Shown here piece after piece: positions 1-52,482 of a stretch of 64,000 nucleotides of DNA; positions within the stretch are counted from its first letter, which is position 1, and each line of letters begins with the position of its first letter. The stretch covers positions 77,910,263-77,974,262 of the forward strand of contig NC_092803.1 of assembly GCF_040954645.1 (NCBI RefSeq), written 5' to 3'. Position numbers and translations under genes: made by a program. The notes beneath the pieces were generated by a model. It saw only the letters and a program-made list of their open reading frames with translations, made no database searches and was not told the origin of the DNA. The DNA is from Diabrotica undecimpunctata (taxonomy: Eukaryota; Arthropoda; Insecta; Coleoptera; Chrysomelidae).

Positions 1-198
1 GTCCACGAAGTAATCACAGCCCGGCATTGCGACCTGAAAGTCCTAGCTTTTAGTCTTATTACAAACGAATGTATTGTCGACTATGACAATTTAGCTGTTG
101 CCAACCATGAGGAGGTATTGGACGTAGGAAAATTAAGACAGGAGACACTTCAGAAATTTGTCAGACAAATCGTGGAGTTCATCGGAACAGCATTTTAG
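1..198 (+). CDS. PNP: Purine nucleoside phosphorylase, C-terminal exon (partial)
   Basis: The window opens inside a coding exon, in frame from base 1, giving 65 residues and a TAG stop at 196-198. The peptide begins VHEVITARHCDLKVLAFSLI, continues with an ITNECIVDY stretch and then NHEEVLDVGK. This matches the C-terminal end of animal purine nucleoside phosphorylase, where the family has a PEVIVARHCGLRV-like segment and a conserved NHEEVL helix. The enzyme cleaves purine nucleosides with phosphate in cytosolic purine salvage. Only the final exon is here; the active-site loops lie upstream of the window. It is convergent with RtcB, whose stop is 4.7 kb away. Assignment is by recalled family similarity. 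Confidence 0.85.
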   Translation, partial: VHEVITARHCDLKVLAFSLITNECIVDYDNLAVANHEEVLDVGKLRQETLQKFVRQIVEFIGTAF

Positions 199-418
199 GA
201 TTATTAATTGTAAAAATATATGTTTGTAATTACTTTTAAATTAGTGACACACAGTGAGTTTTTTATTTCACATTACTCTTTATGTTAAGCAGGCATGGCA
301 GTTCTCTGAGAATGGTCTATAGGTGGAAATTCGCCGTACCTTCTTTTATATTAGACCTTTTACTTAAATTGAGAACACCCAAGTTATGCATCCTTATTTC
401 CCGCATGTTATGAATGGA

Positions 419-428
419 AATAAATAAA
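419..428 (+). terminator. Polyadenylation signals of the PNP gene
   Basis: Two overlapping AATAAA hexamers lie about 220 bases after the PNP stop and are followed by an A-rich tract. The span 199-418 is therefore read as the 3' UTR. Confidence 0.6.
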
Positions 429-534
429 AATTAAAAAAAATGGTAATGGAAAACGTATCCAAAATCATACTAATTCCAACAAGGATGTCCAGCAGACTAA
501 GAAAGAATTACTAATCCCCACTAGTGGTGGGCTA

Positions 535-1183
535 AATTGTGATGCTGCAATCACAGGTATAACTGTGATCGTGATTTTTTATTCTTTGTGATTTTTTCCT
601 GTGATTGGACAGATGTTTTACTTGCATGTGCTTTTTTAAATTAGATGTGCTCGTTTTATAGGACAACTTTGCCTTATTGCATGATGAATAATTATCATCC
701 ACTTCTATAAAAAAGTTTCATAACCTATTAATTTTCCTTTTTTTATTTGGCACTGGTGGCATTTTAAAAATGTATGAGAATAAAAATTATTGAATATTAT
801 ACAAATACGAAGAGTTACACAAATTCAATCAACTGAAACTCTAAATACCCTTGTCATGTTCTTCAAATATTTGTTTACATACTAATATTATACTAAACTA
901 GCGATGTTCATATTCCTCCAAAAACGATATATTATCTTTGTCTTTGCATTTATTAGAACGAGACTTCACAATACCGCCAACTACCTCTATCTCGTTCCTT
1001 ATTATCCTGTTACTCGTCTCTTATTTCACAACTCTGTGATTGAGACGAAAACGTGAAATATCACGTTTTGGCGATTAAACCTATTTTCGGCGACTGAAAT
1101 CACAGTCACAGTATATTTTGTTGTTATTCACAGGTCGTGATTGTTTTATAATCACAGCTGTTAAATCACAGGGTAGCGCCATA
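535..1183. mobile_element. Putative non-autonomous hAT-like element rich in ATCACAG motifs
   Basis: The two edges are imperfect inverted repeats: TGGTGGGCTAAATTGTGAT on the left, and TGGCGCTACCCTGTGAT reading inward from the right. Many copies of ATCACAG/CTGTGAT cluster within about 80 bases of each end, like transposase-binding subterminal repeats. There is no coding capacity. I could not find a clear 8-bp target duplication, so the class is tentative. Confidence 0.4.
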
Positions 1184-1204
1184 AATTCTCTACGTAGTGA
1201 AATG

Positions 1205-1723
1205 TCACATGTTTTATTAAATATTATACTACCATTTGCAACTAATAATGACACATTTATAGAGAATACAACATTTTTTAAATAAATTATCGAATATTGA
1301 ATTTATTCGAAATAATATTTTAGTAAGTTTTGACATAAATAGTTTACTTACAAATATGTAGTTAGATAATACTTTAACAATTAGAACAAGACTAAAATTT
1401 TGGTCTAGCAATGGGCCTTGTTTTATCTCCATTATGAGCGAATACATTTATGGAAGTTTTCGAAACAAAATTTAAAACCTACAGTATGGTATCTCTACAT
1501 CTTCTTAAAAAGTATGGTACAAATAATGTAGATTATGTGTTCTCAATCAGAGTTGTTAGATACATTCCTTAATAATATAAACGATAAAGAACAGACAAAA
1601 AAAGAGTAAAATAACACATTACCTTTCGTTGATGATTAATCTCAAAGAATGATACTGGATATAAGACTCAGGTGTATAGAAAACCGAAACCCACAAACAG
1701 ATATCTAAATTACAAATCAAATC
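1205..1723 (+). mobile_element. Penelope-like element, reverse transcriptase fragment (5' part of copy 1)
   Basis: Broken reading frames on the plus strand match the RT of the better-preserved Penelope-like copy at 31755-32960. Recognisable pieces are VSFDINSLLTNM (Penelope-type SFDVVSLFTNVP block), NFGLAMG followed by LSPL, and NTFMEVFETKF. A degraded catalytic motif reads VDYVFS where YVDDVFS is expected. The copy carries stops and frameshifts and continues at 2740 after an inserted RTE element. Confidence 0.7.
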
Positions 1724-2739
1724 CCTACTGTTCCCATAATTTCCATCCCATAATTTATACCTACTGTATAAAAGAAACATACCAATCAATATTATACAAA
1801 CCATCGAAAACGTCTACTTCCATAATCGAATACAGGCAAGGGTAAATGGAAAACTAACACAGTGTATACCAGTACAAAGCGGAGTCAGCCAGGGTGACTC
1901 GTTAAGCCCACTTCTCTTTAATATAATAATGGACGAAATAATACAAGCAGTACGTAAAGGTGATGGCTACAGAATGGGGAACAAAGAAATCCAAATATTA
2001 TATTACGCAGACGACGCCGCATTAATCGCCGAGACAGAAGACGGACTCCAAAGATTAACACACATCTTCAATACAATATTCAAGAAATACAATATGATAA
2101 TATCAGCAGAAAAAACCAAATGTATGATAACATGTAAATACCCACTACGATGTAAAATCGAAATTTATGGGAAGATAATAAAGCAGGAAGCAAGGTTTAG
2201 ATATCTGGAAATAGATATAACTAGTTACGGAGATGTTGAAGAAGTACGACAACAAAGCTTAAAAGCAAGTAAAGCGGCGGGATCTCTTAATGATACAATC
2301 TGGAAGAACAAACACCTAGACAAGACACAAAAACAAGAATCTATAAAACAGCAATTAGACCTATATTAACATACACGGCGAAAACAAGACCTAAGACACA
2401 TCTAAAACGAGACGACTACTAGAAACAACAGAGATGAAAATACTTTGAGGAATATCAGGGAAAAGTCTGTTGGATAGAGAGAAAAGCGAAAACATAAGAA
2501 GAGCATGCAATATAGAAGACATAAATAAATGGGTGAAAAAACGGAAACAGGAGTGGAACGAACACATTAGTAGAATGGCAGAGGATAGGATAGTACGAAG
2601 AGCACGAGATAGGTCACCAAATGGACGAAGAAGTATTGGCAGACCAAGAAAAAGATGGTGCGACAATTTAAACAATTTAGGAGGCTAATATTGAAGAAGA
2701 AACATGCTTTAAAGCCTACATACAAGAAGTAAGAAGAAG
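1724..2739 (+). mobile_element. RTE-type non-LTR retrotransposon, 5'-truncated, nested in Penelope copy 1
   Basis: The insert is flanked by a 12-bp direct repeat, ACAAATCAAATC, at 1712-1723 and 2740-2751. That is a target-site duplication interrupting the Penelope sequence. Its protein carries the RT region SGVSQGDSLSPLLFNIIMDE, the catalytic YADD of LYYADDAALIAETEDG, and the RTE C-terminal tail GRRSIGRPRKRWCDNL. The main open piece is 1929-2369 and the tail is 2470-2688, in different frames with a break near 2370. The 3' end runs into an AAGAAGAAGA tract, typical of RTE tails. The endonuclease is missing because of 5' truncation. Confidence 0.85.
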
Positions 2740-3400
2740 ACAAATCAAATCACAACGTCAATATTATAAACGGAATCATTAAATACTCATATGATAGAGC
2801 CAAAATTACTTTTAGGATAGGAAATTTTTTAGCATCTGTTTTATTAAAAAATGATTACCTTTGATATGAAATGATAAACATTTTAACAACACTAAAAACG
2901 ACGAACACATTCTGATCTACTTTATCTAAAACTAAACCTAACAATGAACAAGAAAGAACAAAGAATTGTATTTATAAAATACCTTGTGAATGGGAATATT
3001 TTTATTTAGGTGAAACATCAAGACCATTAAATTTTAGAATAAGTGAACATCAACCTTATATAAAAATAGAGAATTTGATGGATCTCAAATATGTAAACAC
3101 GCATGGGATAATGAACATAGGGTTCAATGAAATGATTCAAGTATAGTCGTAAAAGAAACGGATGGTAAAAAGAGAAAAATCAAAGAAGCGGCTCCTATTA
3201 TGTTAGATCTCAAATATGTAAATGCGCACGGAAAAATGAACATAGAGTTGCGTGGTGGAAAGATTCAAATGTAGTCCGGAAAGAAACAGATGGTAAAAAG
3301 AAAAAAATCAAAGAATGTTAAATTCTTTAAGCAACTGCGTCGTAAATTTTTCGACAGAATGCAGTAGGATCTGGTTACTCATCTTAAAAGAGGAAATCAA
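2740..3400 (+). mobile_element. Penelope-like element, C-terminal GIY-YIG endonuclease fragment (copy 1)
   Basis: After the RTE insertion the Penelope sequence resumes. A frame near 2960-3060 reads CIYKIPCEWEYFYLGETSRP and then FRISEHQ. This is the GIY-YIG endonuclease block, with the family's IY/YIG/R/H arrangement partly changed to YLG. The segment to about 3390 aligns base by base with the reverse complement of 25202-25503, the same part of copy 2. The reading frame is broken several times. An internal near-duplication at about 3075-3190 and 3205-3310 repeats a GATCTCAAATATGTAAA segment. Confidence 0.7.
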
Positions 3401-4868
3401 TATAAAGAAAATACCACTGTCAGTAAGTCAATAACATATCGAGTATACGTCATTTATGTTTTAAAATAAAATACATAAAAAATTAGAGTTTGATGTCAAT
3501 ATTGAGACTAACTAAATGTAAGGAAAAATACTTGTCGGGCCATGTTGAGCTAGTATCATGAGGTTTTTCCTTATGACTTACTATGGGATCACTAACAGGA
3601 GAATTTTACTGTCATCATTGCATGCAGTTATCGAAAGACAAATCACATGCTATGATTTTTCAGTTGATGTCATGTAATCGAATACTCTCGAATACTTATA
3701 CTCCACTAGTCGTCCCAGGAACGCAAATTAAAAATATTTACAATATCATTTTAAAGTCAAATGAATGACAATTAAAGTCATATGTCAACTTGTCACTATG
3801 TCACACTTTAGTTAAAACAGTTTATATTTAAAAGGAAAAAAAATACCGGTATATTTTTTAAATGTATTTACTTTCTTTTGAAAATATAAATTTTTTATCG
3901 AGTCTTTTAAATACGCACACAAAATTCTTATCCTATGCTTAATTAAATCAACGAACATAAATTAAATCACATTTTATGAAATGCCTATTAAGAATATCTG
4001 TTGACAAAATTCATATTACAATTAAACAATAGTTGAAAATAATATTAACTGTAATATTTCTTTTTCGTTAATGGTGATGATTCTTCGATGACCACAAGGA
4101 ATCTTATTTGAAATTAAGAGAAGAATTAATACCAACCGAAACCAAAGTAGTGATGCCGACTCTTAGTCAACTTTCAAAATTTCTTCTGTCTAGCCTAATA
4201 AAAAAGTCCATGTCATAATTGGTTACCAATAAAAGTGCGTGAGATCAAGTATAGTCGATCTATCAAATGACACTGAGAGCAGAATTTTAAATGAAGAATT
4301 ATTAATAAAAAAAATACTCCACGCGCTGCCACGATTTCTCATAGCGAAGTAAGTCTCATAACTTTTTAGCACATTTTTAGGATAATCCAAGGATTGAAAA
4401 AACAATAAATATTGAGTGTGCCATTGTTGAAACACGTTAAAAAACGTGAAAAAAATAAAAAGGAACGGTATCATTTGGTAAAAAAGAAAATTATTTTCCA
4501 GCCGGATAATGCAACAACCAACAACAATTCATGGAATGGTTACTGTTTCCAAAAATTAACACCTGTTGCCAAAATTGGAAAGAGGTGATAATCACTGAGA
4601 TTCGACATTTGATAATACAGGAATTGCTAACTTTGTATATAAAAGCTTTTTACTTTTTTAGGCTAGGTACCAAAGAATCATCGTAATACACAATCAACCC
4701 CAAAGGTATTTATTGAGACTTCCTTAAAATAGGATACACAAGAAAAACATCCAAAAAAGTGTTTCCAAACTGTTACACCAATTTATATATTAATAAAATT
4801 AACTGTGTGTTCACTGCTTCAAAAAAATTACATTTTTGTCAAGATATTCGACACAATAATAATTACGC
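3401..4868. other. Intergenic sequence with no recognised gene
   Basis: AT-rich sequence lies between Penelope copy 1 and the RtcB stop codon. Short open frames at 3583-3768 (+) and 4223-4474 (-) show no domain I recognise. On the minus strand a polyadenylation hexamer for RtcB (TTTATT on the plus strand) lies near 4709, about 155 bases beyond its stop. Confidence 0.4.
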
Positions 4869-46240
<41,372 letters not shown>

Positions 46241-46623
46241 TTAGGAATATTCTCACACTTAACAATAATTATTTAGATGTATGTAATATGTAATTGCAAA
46301 AAACCAAAACTAAAAACTTTAGCTTCTTTACCCTCTACCGGTGAAAAGCTGTCAATGTCAATAAATTTTCTTCTTTCAATATGTAAAAAAGTATATCAGC
46401 ATCAGCCACGATGCGGTCTTTGTTACGGGGGCTATGCATTAGGTCATAAAATAAGAGATTATATAATTTAGATTTTTTTATCAGAAAATTAAGTACGTTT
46501 CACTTACTTTAACTTTAAGGTTTAAGTTTAAAGTTTTTATTTTTATAATATATTGCGTTATGGCTTAAAAAGGCAATCTGTAAATAAATCGAATAAATAA
46601 GAAGAAGCAGATTACATCTTACA

Positions 46624-47663
46624 CAGTGTTGTTAACTCTACGGATTTATCTGTAGATCTACGGATTTTCGAAATTATTTAGGATTTTCGGATATCGATCA
46701 CATTTCTACGGATTTTTCAGCTGCAGTAATCAAGAATAAAATTGGGATTTTTACCCTTAGCTTTTTATAAAAATAGAATTTTTACTCTTAGACTTAGCTT
46801 TTTATAGAAATAGAAATATTTTTCAAATAATTAATTGACATCTAGTTCTCTGAATTTCAATTTTCGTAACAAATGAATTACCGGCGCTTAGGGGAATAAC
46901 AGTGATCTCAGATGGAATGCTAAGATTCGCCTTGGGGACTCCCCGCCCTAACATTATAAATACGAGCTATTCGGAAATATACAGTTTAAATGTGTTATCA
47001 GAGAACAACCCATTATTCTAGGGTGTTATCATCAAAAAAACATTGTTAGTATTTTTAATACGTTTGTATTAAAATTTATTTGATAATTCCCTGTATTGTT
47101 TAAAAATTACATGCAAAGAATGGGAAATCCCGGAAATTCGTAATTGTAATTTGATACCTAAACCATAACAATTAACATAATTCGGTATCGGCACGTATTG
47201 GTAACAATAAATCATTCATCCACTCTTAAATTTTAATGTAAATATGGTAAATATTATGTCCTAAATTCTAATGTGAGTCTTTGGTCCCATAAAATTTGAA
47301 TTACGGATTGGAATAATAACTTCAAATTAATTATTTACGGTCTTTAACTTTTGAACAGTGATTGCCATGCCAGTAATCACTGTAAACATCCTCGCTGTAT
47401 ACGTTGAATTAGATATACGTTAAATTTTATGTATGTATTATATAATATATAAAATAAAAATAAATCTACTGTTTTTGAAAGGAAATCTCCTGTTTTGTAT
47501 TGCCCTTTTCTCCTATTGTTGAAAATATCCATCTGGCAACACTGTACCAAGAGGAAGAGGAGTCAGATAAAGCCGCACAAATTGCTGTTTCTGTTCTACG
47601 GATTTCTACGGATTTTTGAAGCGCCCTCTACGGAAATATTCAGTTGCGGAGTTAACAACACTG
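46624..47663. mobile_element. Non-autonomous hAT element between RtcB and the MPV17-like gene
   Basis: Terminal inverted repeats CAGTGTTGTTAACTC on both ends (the right end reads GAGTTAACAACACTG) are flanked by a perfect 8-bp duplication ATCTTACA (46616-46623 and 47664-47671). CTACGGATTT repeats several times near both ends, like hAT transposase-binding subterminal motifs. It is 1,040 bp with no transposase. It occupies about two thirds of the 1,623-bp divergent intergenic region. Confidence 0.93.
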
Positions 47664-47854
47664 ATCTTACATCACAATCACATTGACATGTCGTGTTCGG
47701 TAACCTTAAACTCACTAAAATGAGTAACAAATTGTAGGAATAATGTATTATTTAATATTTATGGCAGATACATGATACCTTTTGCATTCCATTTTGTCAG
47801 GTACAAGGTAACCTGTAGCTGTACCAATTTATCATTTAATTGGTTTTAGTCAAG

Positions 47855-48421
47855 ATGGCATCAATTTTAGCTATGACTACTATCAAAACAAAACTAGGTA
47901 ATATTTTAAACAAAGCATTTAGTAGTAAATACCTATTATTAACCAATCTTGGGTTATCTGTCTCTCTATCAGCTGCAGGAGATATAATAGAACAAAAATA
48001 TGAAATCATGGCAGAAGAGATACAAGAAATGAGCCTTGAAAGGACCAAAAATTTATCTGTAGCAGGATTTACAGTAGGTTTTGTTTGTCATTATTGGTAC
48101 AAACAGTTAGAGAAGTTTTTACCAGGTTACACGTTCCGGATAGTATGTAAAAAAGTTGTATTAGACCAAATTATTGCATCACCTGTATGTATTGCAACAT
48201 TCTTTGCGACCATGGGTTATCTGGAGGGTAAAAGTAAGGCAGAATTTTTAGAAGAAACCAAAGAGAAATCAGTCAAATTGTATGTTGCAGATTGGATGAT
48301 CTGGCCTCCAGCACAGTTTGTTAACTTCTATTTATTACCTTATCAGTACAGAATATTATTTGACAATGCCATATCATTAGGATTTGATGTGTACACATCA
48401 AGAGTTAAAAACAAAACATAA
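47855..48421 (+). CDS. MPV17L2: MPV17-like protein 2 (Mpv17/PMP22 family), complete, intronless
   Basis: 188 aa from ATG at 47855 (MASILAMTTIKTKLGNILNK) to TAA; an upstream in-frame TTG is not used. The family signature is clear in DWMIWPPAQFVNFYLLPYQY followed by R, with NAISLGFDVYTSRVK as in vertebrate MPV17L2. Several hydrophobic stretches suit a four-pass inner-membrane protein. From family knowledge, MPV17L2 is a mitochondrial inner-membrane protein linked to mitoribosome assembly and mtDNA maintenance; the sequence alone does not prove this. The length is close to the usual 200. It lacks introns; I cannot tell whether that is ancestral or a retrocopy. The start context is CAAGATGG. Confidence 0.9.
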   Translation: MASILAMTTIKTKLGNILNKAFSSKYLLLTNLGLSVSLSAAGDIIEQKYEIMAEEIQEMSLERTKNLSVAGFTVGFVCHYWYKQLEKFLPGYTFRIVCKKVVLDQIIASPVCIATFFATMGYLEGKSKAEFLEETKEKSVKLYVADWMIWPPAQFVNFYLLPYQYRILFDNAISLGFDVYTSRVKNKT

Positions 48422-48438
48422 CACTCTGAAACATTCAA

Positions 48439-48444
48439 AATAAA
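48439..48444 (+). terminator. Polyadenylation signal of the MPV17-like gene
   Basis: An AATAAA hexamer lies 18 bases after the stop codon, with another near 48546. Confidence 0.6.
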
Positions 48445-48689
48445 ATCTTGCATTTCTGTAAAATTCCTATTTATAGTTACTTAAGTACCTGTGATATTTA
48501 TGAAAACATTGTAAATTAAATTTGATAAAAAATATATTTTTCAAATAAAAATAGTGTTTTTGTGTTTCCTTTTTAAACCCTAAAATAGAAAACAGAAGAG
48601 TAAATACATAGTATTCTTTATTATACCTATACATATGGGTATATGCACAACACCAATATTAAGTGTGCCTAATAGCACACATATGACCA

Positions 48690-48840
48690 GTGGATGTCCC
48701 TCGAACGTCCTATATTGGTCCGAATGTCGCTGTGCCAAACGTCATATGGACGTCCATTTAACGTCCCAACGTAGAATGTACAGGGACGTTATGTGATGTC
48801 TCTAGGACATCTATTTTAGTGCTGAGGATGTAAATTAGAT
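48690..48840. repeat. Cluster of ACGTCC/GGACGT motifs
   Basis: GATGTCCC, AACGTCC, AACGTC, GGACGTCC, AACGTCCC, GGGACGT, GATGTCT and AGGACATCT lie within about 150 bases in both orientations. A second small cluster sits at 52990-53034, next to the truncated gypsy copy. Confidence 0.7.
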
Positions 48841-48915
48841 GTCAACACCATTGTATAAAGTACTAAAAGTGGCGGCATCCTGTGCATATTAAGAATGTAT
48901 TTTGGGAAATAAAAA

Positions 48916-49153
48916 GTAAATGTTTAAACAAACTTACATTTATTTATTATTAACAAACGGGACAAATCCACTCAAAATTATACAAAAATGCAACATTATA
49001 GAAATATAAAATAATTTTGTATAATAAAACATAAATGTTTAAAGGAACTTACATTTATTATTACATATATGTATTTATATTTATTTATTAACAACAAGAA
49101 TAAATTCACTGTCAAAATTATACAAAAATGCAACATAGAAATATACACAAAAT
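48916..49153. repeat. Diverged tandem duplication of about 120 bp
   Basis: Both units start TAAATGTTTAAA, include ACTTACATTTATT and end with AAAATTATACAAAAATGCAA followed by a GAAATATA segment. Confidence 0.75.
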
Positions 49154-49159
49154 TGCAGA

Positions 49160-50465
49160 TAAAAATAAAAGATACATGAATAAAATAAATAAGTACACAT
49201 CTATAAAAAGTATAATTTTGAATTTTAGTGCTTCAAATAGTACCTAATGCTATTTATACAGAAGTTTCAGACCATACCTATATTTGAACCATAATTAGAT
49301 CTGCGGTAAGGAACATGGAAATGTGAATTCTGAAGCAGCGAATGGGGAGGAATATGAAAACAAACTAGCTGAAGCAATTCAGGAGATTGGTTATTTTATG
49401 AACAAGCTTAAAAATAAAGATTGAAAGGTAACTCTTCTGGTAAGAGAATCCAGATTCAAGAAATGAATCATACCAGAATAAGAATATGGTCTACACAATT
49501 TACAAGAACAGTAGATGCTTGTAGACAAATCAGTATAAATCTAATCGACATAAAAAATGTTTTTTAATGCAATTATAACATAATCAGTGTAAATTAGTAG
49601 AAGTTGAATGACCAGACAGGAAACCATGGTGACAAGTATGAAGCTGATTCTTCAGATTTACTGTCACAAAATCAGTCAGTAAGCCTCAAAAATTTTAGGA
49701 ATAGCAGAAAAAATTATAATGGAATGATAATTAAAAATCAATGATTTAGGGATGAAATCAATAAATAAATTGTGATGAAAAGTGACCCTCAGTCAGTGAT
49801 TTATAAAAAATAAGCCATAGAGGCCTACATAAAAAGAATGCACAATTCCTAAAAAACAAGTTAGGATATTCCATCTGGAACAAGACCTTGATTAGTATTA
49901 AGACACTGTAAGCATGCTAGAATGTCACAAATTTTACTAGTTAAAGAGTGAATATGGCTGTGACTGATATAGGGTCTTTGACTACACTTGTCTAGACAGG
50001 AGAAAGAAGGATTGTGGATACTGCTAAAGAAATTGGCAAAATCCTTGAAAATGACTGTGACTCACTAAAAACAGAATCATTTAACTTCCCTTATTCTTTC
50101 CCATTCTGAATTCCCTTACAATTGTGTGGTCAGCAATTAAAAGCAGACAAGTCAATTTTTGAGTTTTAAAGGTGAAATCATAAGTATGAAAAAGATCAAT
50201 TCAAAGTAAGAAAGGTTTGAAGAAGGAATATCGTTTTTAATAATATTTTCAACAATATTCTCTACGTTTTTCGTAACCATCTTCTGTTGATGACGCTTAG
50301 AAACAAATCGTTTTCTTTTAAACAACAAATTTTAGATAGAATTACATTTACCTTTTTGTAATTCGCGATAGCCAATTCCGACAGCCGACAGGGAGCGCTC
50401 CTCAAGATTTAAAAAATGGACGATAACTTCGGGAAAACAAATCATTTTGTCATTTGATCTCGAAG
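49160..50465. other. No recognised feature
   Basis: AT-rich intergenic sequence; no domain or repeat assigned. Confidence 0.4.
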
Positions 50466-50810
50466 CTATAAAACGTTTAATATAAATAATTTACACCTGT
50501 GTTTTGCCAAAGTAAAAGTTGGAGTACGTTCTTCAAAGTTTATTTGTTTGTGATTCGAATTTATACATGCTGTAATTGACTCCCAAACCTGAATAAAAAT
50601 AAAATTAAATGTTTGTTTTTTTACAGTACCTATGTCTGAAACACGGAAAGTAAAATTTAGTAAAATTATCTCAATTATTTTTGTGCATAGTGTACTATGT
50701 TTTTGTGGTTGCAAGGTCGGCAGAGATAAGGATCCTGATTCTATTTCATTTCGATGTCGAAATTTAAAAGCGACTACGCCATGACAGTCGCAATCGCTAG
50801 CGATTCTCAT
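50466..50810 (-). pseudogene. Possible Myb/SANT-like fragment
   Basis: The open minus frame contains QVWESITACINSNHKQ followed by RTPTFTLAKHRC, weakly like the tryptophan-rich helix of Myb/SANT-like DNA-binding domains of Harbinger-type elements. The first half has no recognisable content. It lies 365 bases from a HARBI1-like relic on the same strand. Confidence 0.25.
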
Positions 50811-51084
50811 TCATTTCGATTGTAGTTAAAACTGGGGATATTTACTTTATCATTTGACACTGCTGAAAATTTGGGTTGGCCCTCTTGTTTATTGGCTGCA
50901 TGCTGCACTACGCTTGTTCGGCTTGTTGAATGTTTGTTTTGTTTACGTTACGTGAACGTCTTTTTTTTCTTGTTTGAGTTGTTAAATCATAAATAGTGGA
51001 CATTCGCAATTATATTTTGAATTGAAAGAAAATATGGCAGGGAAAGAAAAAAGGCGATGTGGGAGATCCTTAAGTTATAACGGG

Positions 51085-51121
51085 GTGGCTATATTAACCT
51101 TAAAAAGGTTAATATAGCCAC
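51085..51121. repeat. Perfect 17-bp hairpin
   Basis: GTGGCTATATTAACCTT, a loop AAA, then its exact inverse. CTTAGTGGTTATATT just after it partly repeats the arm. Confidence 0.85.
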
Positions 51122-51174
51122 TAAGATTTGACTTAGTGGTTATATTTTAATAAATTTACCGCAGCCTAGTAATA

Positions 51175-51420
51175 TTAAGCCCTAAACTTTTTGGGTATCC
51201 TAGAGGCATAAACACCCTCTTCCAAATATTGTTCTAATACCCTTATCAAATAATTTGCAGCTTGTTTATTAAGCCGGAATTGCTGCCTAAATTGAACATC
51301 ACTTAAGGAAAAAGGATTTTGAGTATCCCGTAACATTCTTCTTATCCTCCGTTGTGAGCGTCGGATATCTATCCTCTCTAATTCCTCCAAAACCAGCAAA
51401 TGTCCGTAAAACACAGCCAT
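51175..51420 (-). pseudogene. HARBI1-like (PIF/Harbinger) transposase, N-terminal fragment
   Basis: From the ATG at 51420 the frame reads MAVFYGHLLVLEELERIDIR, then RMLRDTQNPFSLSDVQFRQQ and FRLNKQAANYLIRVLEQYLE, stopping after IPKKFRA. This matches the N-terminal region of HARBI1-type nucleases (RDxxNPF, then F-R-x-S/N-K). The DDE core is missing, so it is a truncated relic of 81 residues. The frame is open further upstream to 51504. Confidence 0.6.
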
Positions 51421-51768
51421 ATTAATACTTTTTGCCTCTAAACTGAACCTAAGTTCACTTCTCCCAGTCCAGCCAGTCATGTCAGACTCGAAATGAAATT
51501 TCAACCACTTTCTTGAAGTTGAAATTAATTTCGATAAATCGAAAATTAGTGACGTCGTTTGGTTAGTTCAGCCGAAATCCACAAGGTTCGCAAAGTCGCA
51601 TTTCGACGTCGCCATATTAATTTCGACACGTTTTGAATTTTTTTTAATACAAAAATAATTGAATTTATAAATAAGTTAAAATAGCAGTGGTTTTGAGTCG
51701 AAATCTCAATTAGAATCAGGGCCGAGGGTGAGGCAGTTTTTGGAGTTGGCCACGTTATATTTTGCAAA

Positions 51769-52144
51769 TTACGCCTTACGTTTTCTACTAATAACTTCAT
51801 GAGACCTTTGGGGCAATTTAGCTGATGGAACAGCATTTTTCAGTCTTCTCAATTTAGTTTCAGGTGTTACTATAAAGTAAATTAGATATAAATATATTAA
51901 AATATAAATAATATTTTAATCAACACTTATTTGGAAAGTAATCGTTATCAGTAAAATGTAACCTGCACACTGCACAGTCATGTACTTGGTTATACGAGTA
52001 GATAGGTCTGCCAATTCGCAAAATGCAGTTCCAAATTTTTTTCATATTCTTGTCCAGCGGAAACTTATGTATGGAATTTTTTTGTGAATTATAATAGGAT
52101 GAACATTGAGGAACACTGCAATAGTTTTTTGAAGTCGAAGTCAT
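51769..52144 (-). pseudogene. THAP zinc-finger coding remnant
   Basis: ATG at 52144 opens MTSTSKNYCSVPQCSSYYNS, then KKIWNCILRIGRPI, and CAVCRLHFTDNDYFPNK. This is the THAP C2-C-H module (CxxxC … CxxH) with the DPNKW-like tryptophan. A stop follows at about 51920. The expected continuation, TPETKLRRLKNAVPSAKLPQ (THAP AVPSxxLP motif), appears at about 51800-51869 in another frame. An intron or a frameshift separates them, and I could not fit a splice that keeps frame. It may belong with the nearby HARBI1-like piece, since THAP-DDE4 proteins exist. Confidence 0.65.
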
Positions 52145-52482
52145 TGTTAATTACAATATAAACCGGTCGCTAATATGTATACAAATTAATGACAATTTCA
52201 AGGTTTTCCTGAAGTGGATGCTTTTGAAATCTACCACCAGGCGTCGCCCACTTTGCGGTTCCTTGCGAATAAATAAAAAACCAGAGTAGGAAGTAACCTA
52301 GCAAATGGTACCAAATCTTTAATAATATACTGTGTACTGGTTGTTATTTATACTGTGAATATACTATAAACTATAACCAAGCAAGCATCAAAAAAAGTTG
52401 CTAATTCACACCATTTGCACTGTATATTGCTGAAATAGAATCCTTTTATTTCTTTTAAGCATTAATAATATTACGATTAAAC

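Noticed and set aside
4223..4474. Possible transposase fragment on the minus strand
   Set aside because: A weak resemblance to Tc1 text did not extend over any ordered motif set.
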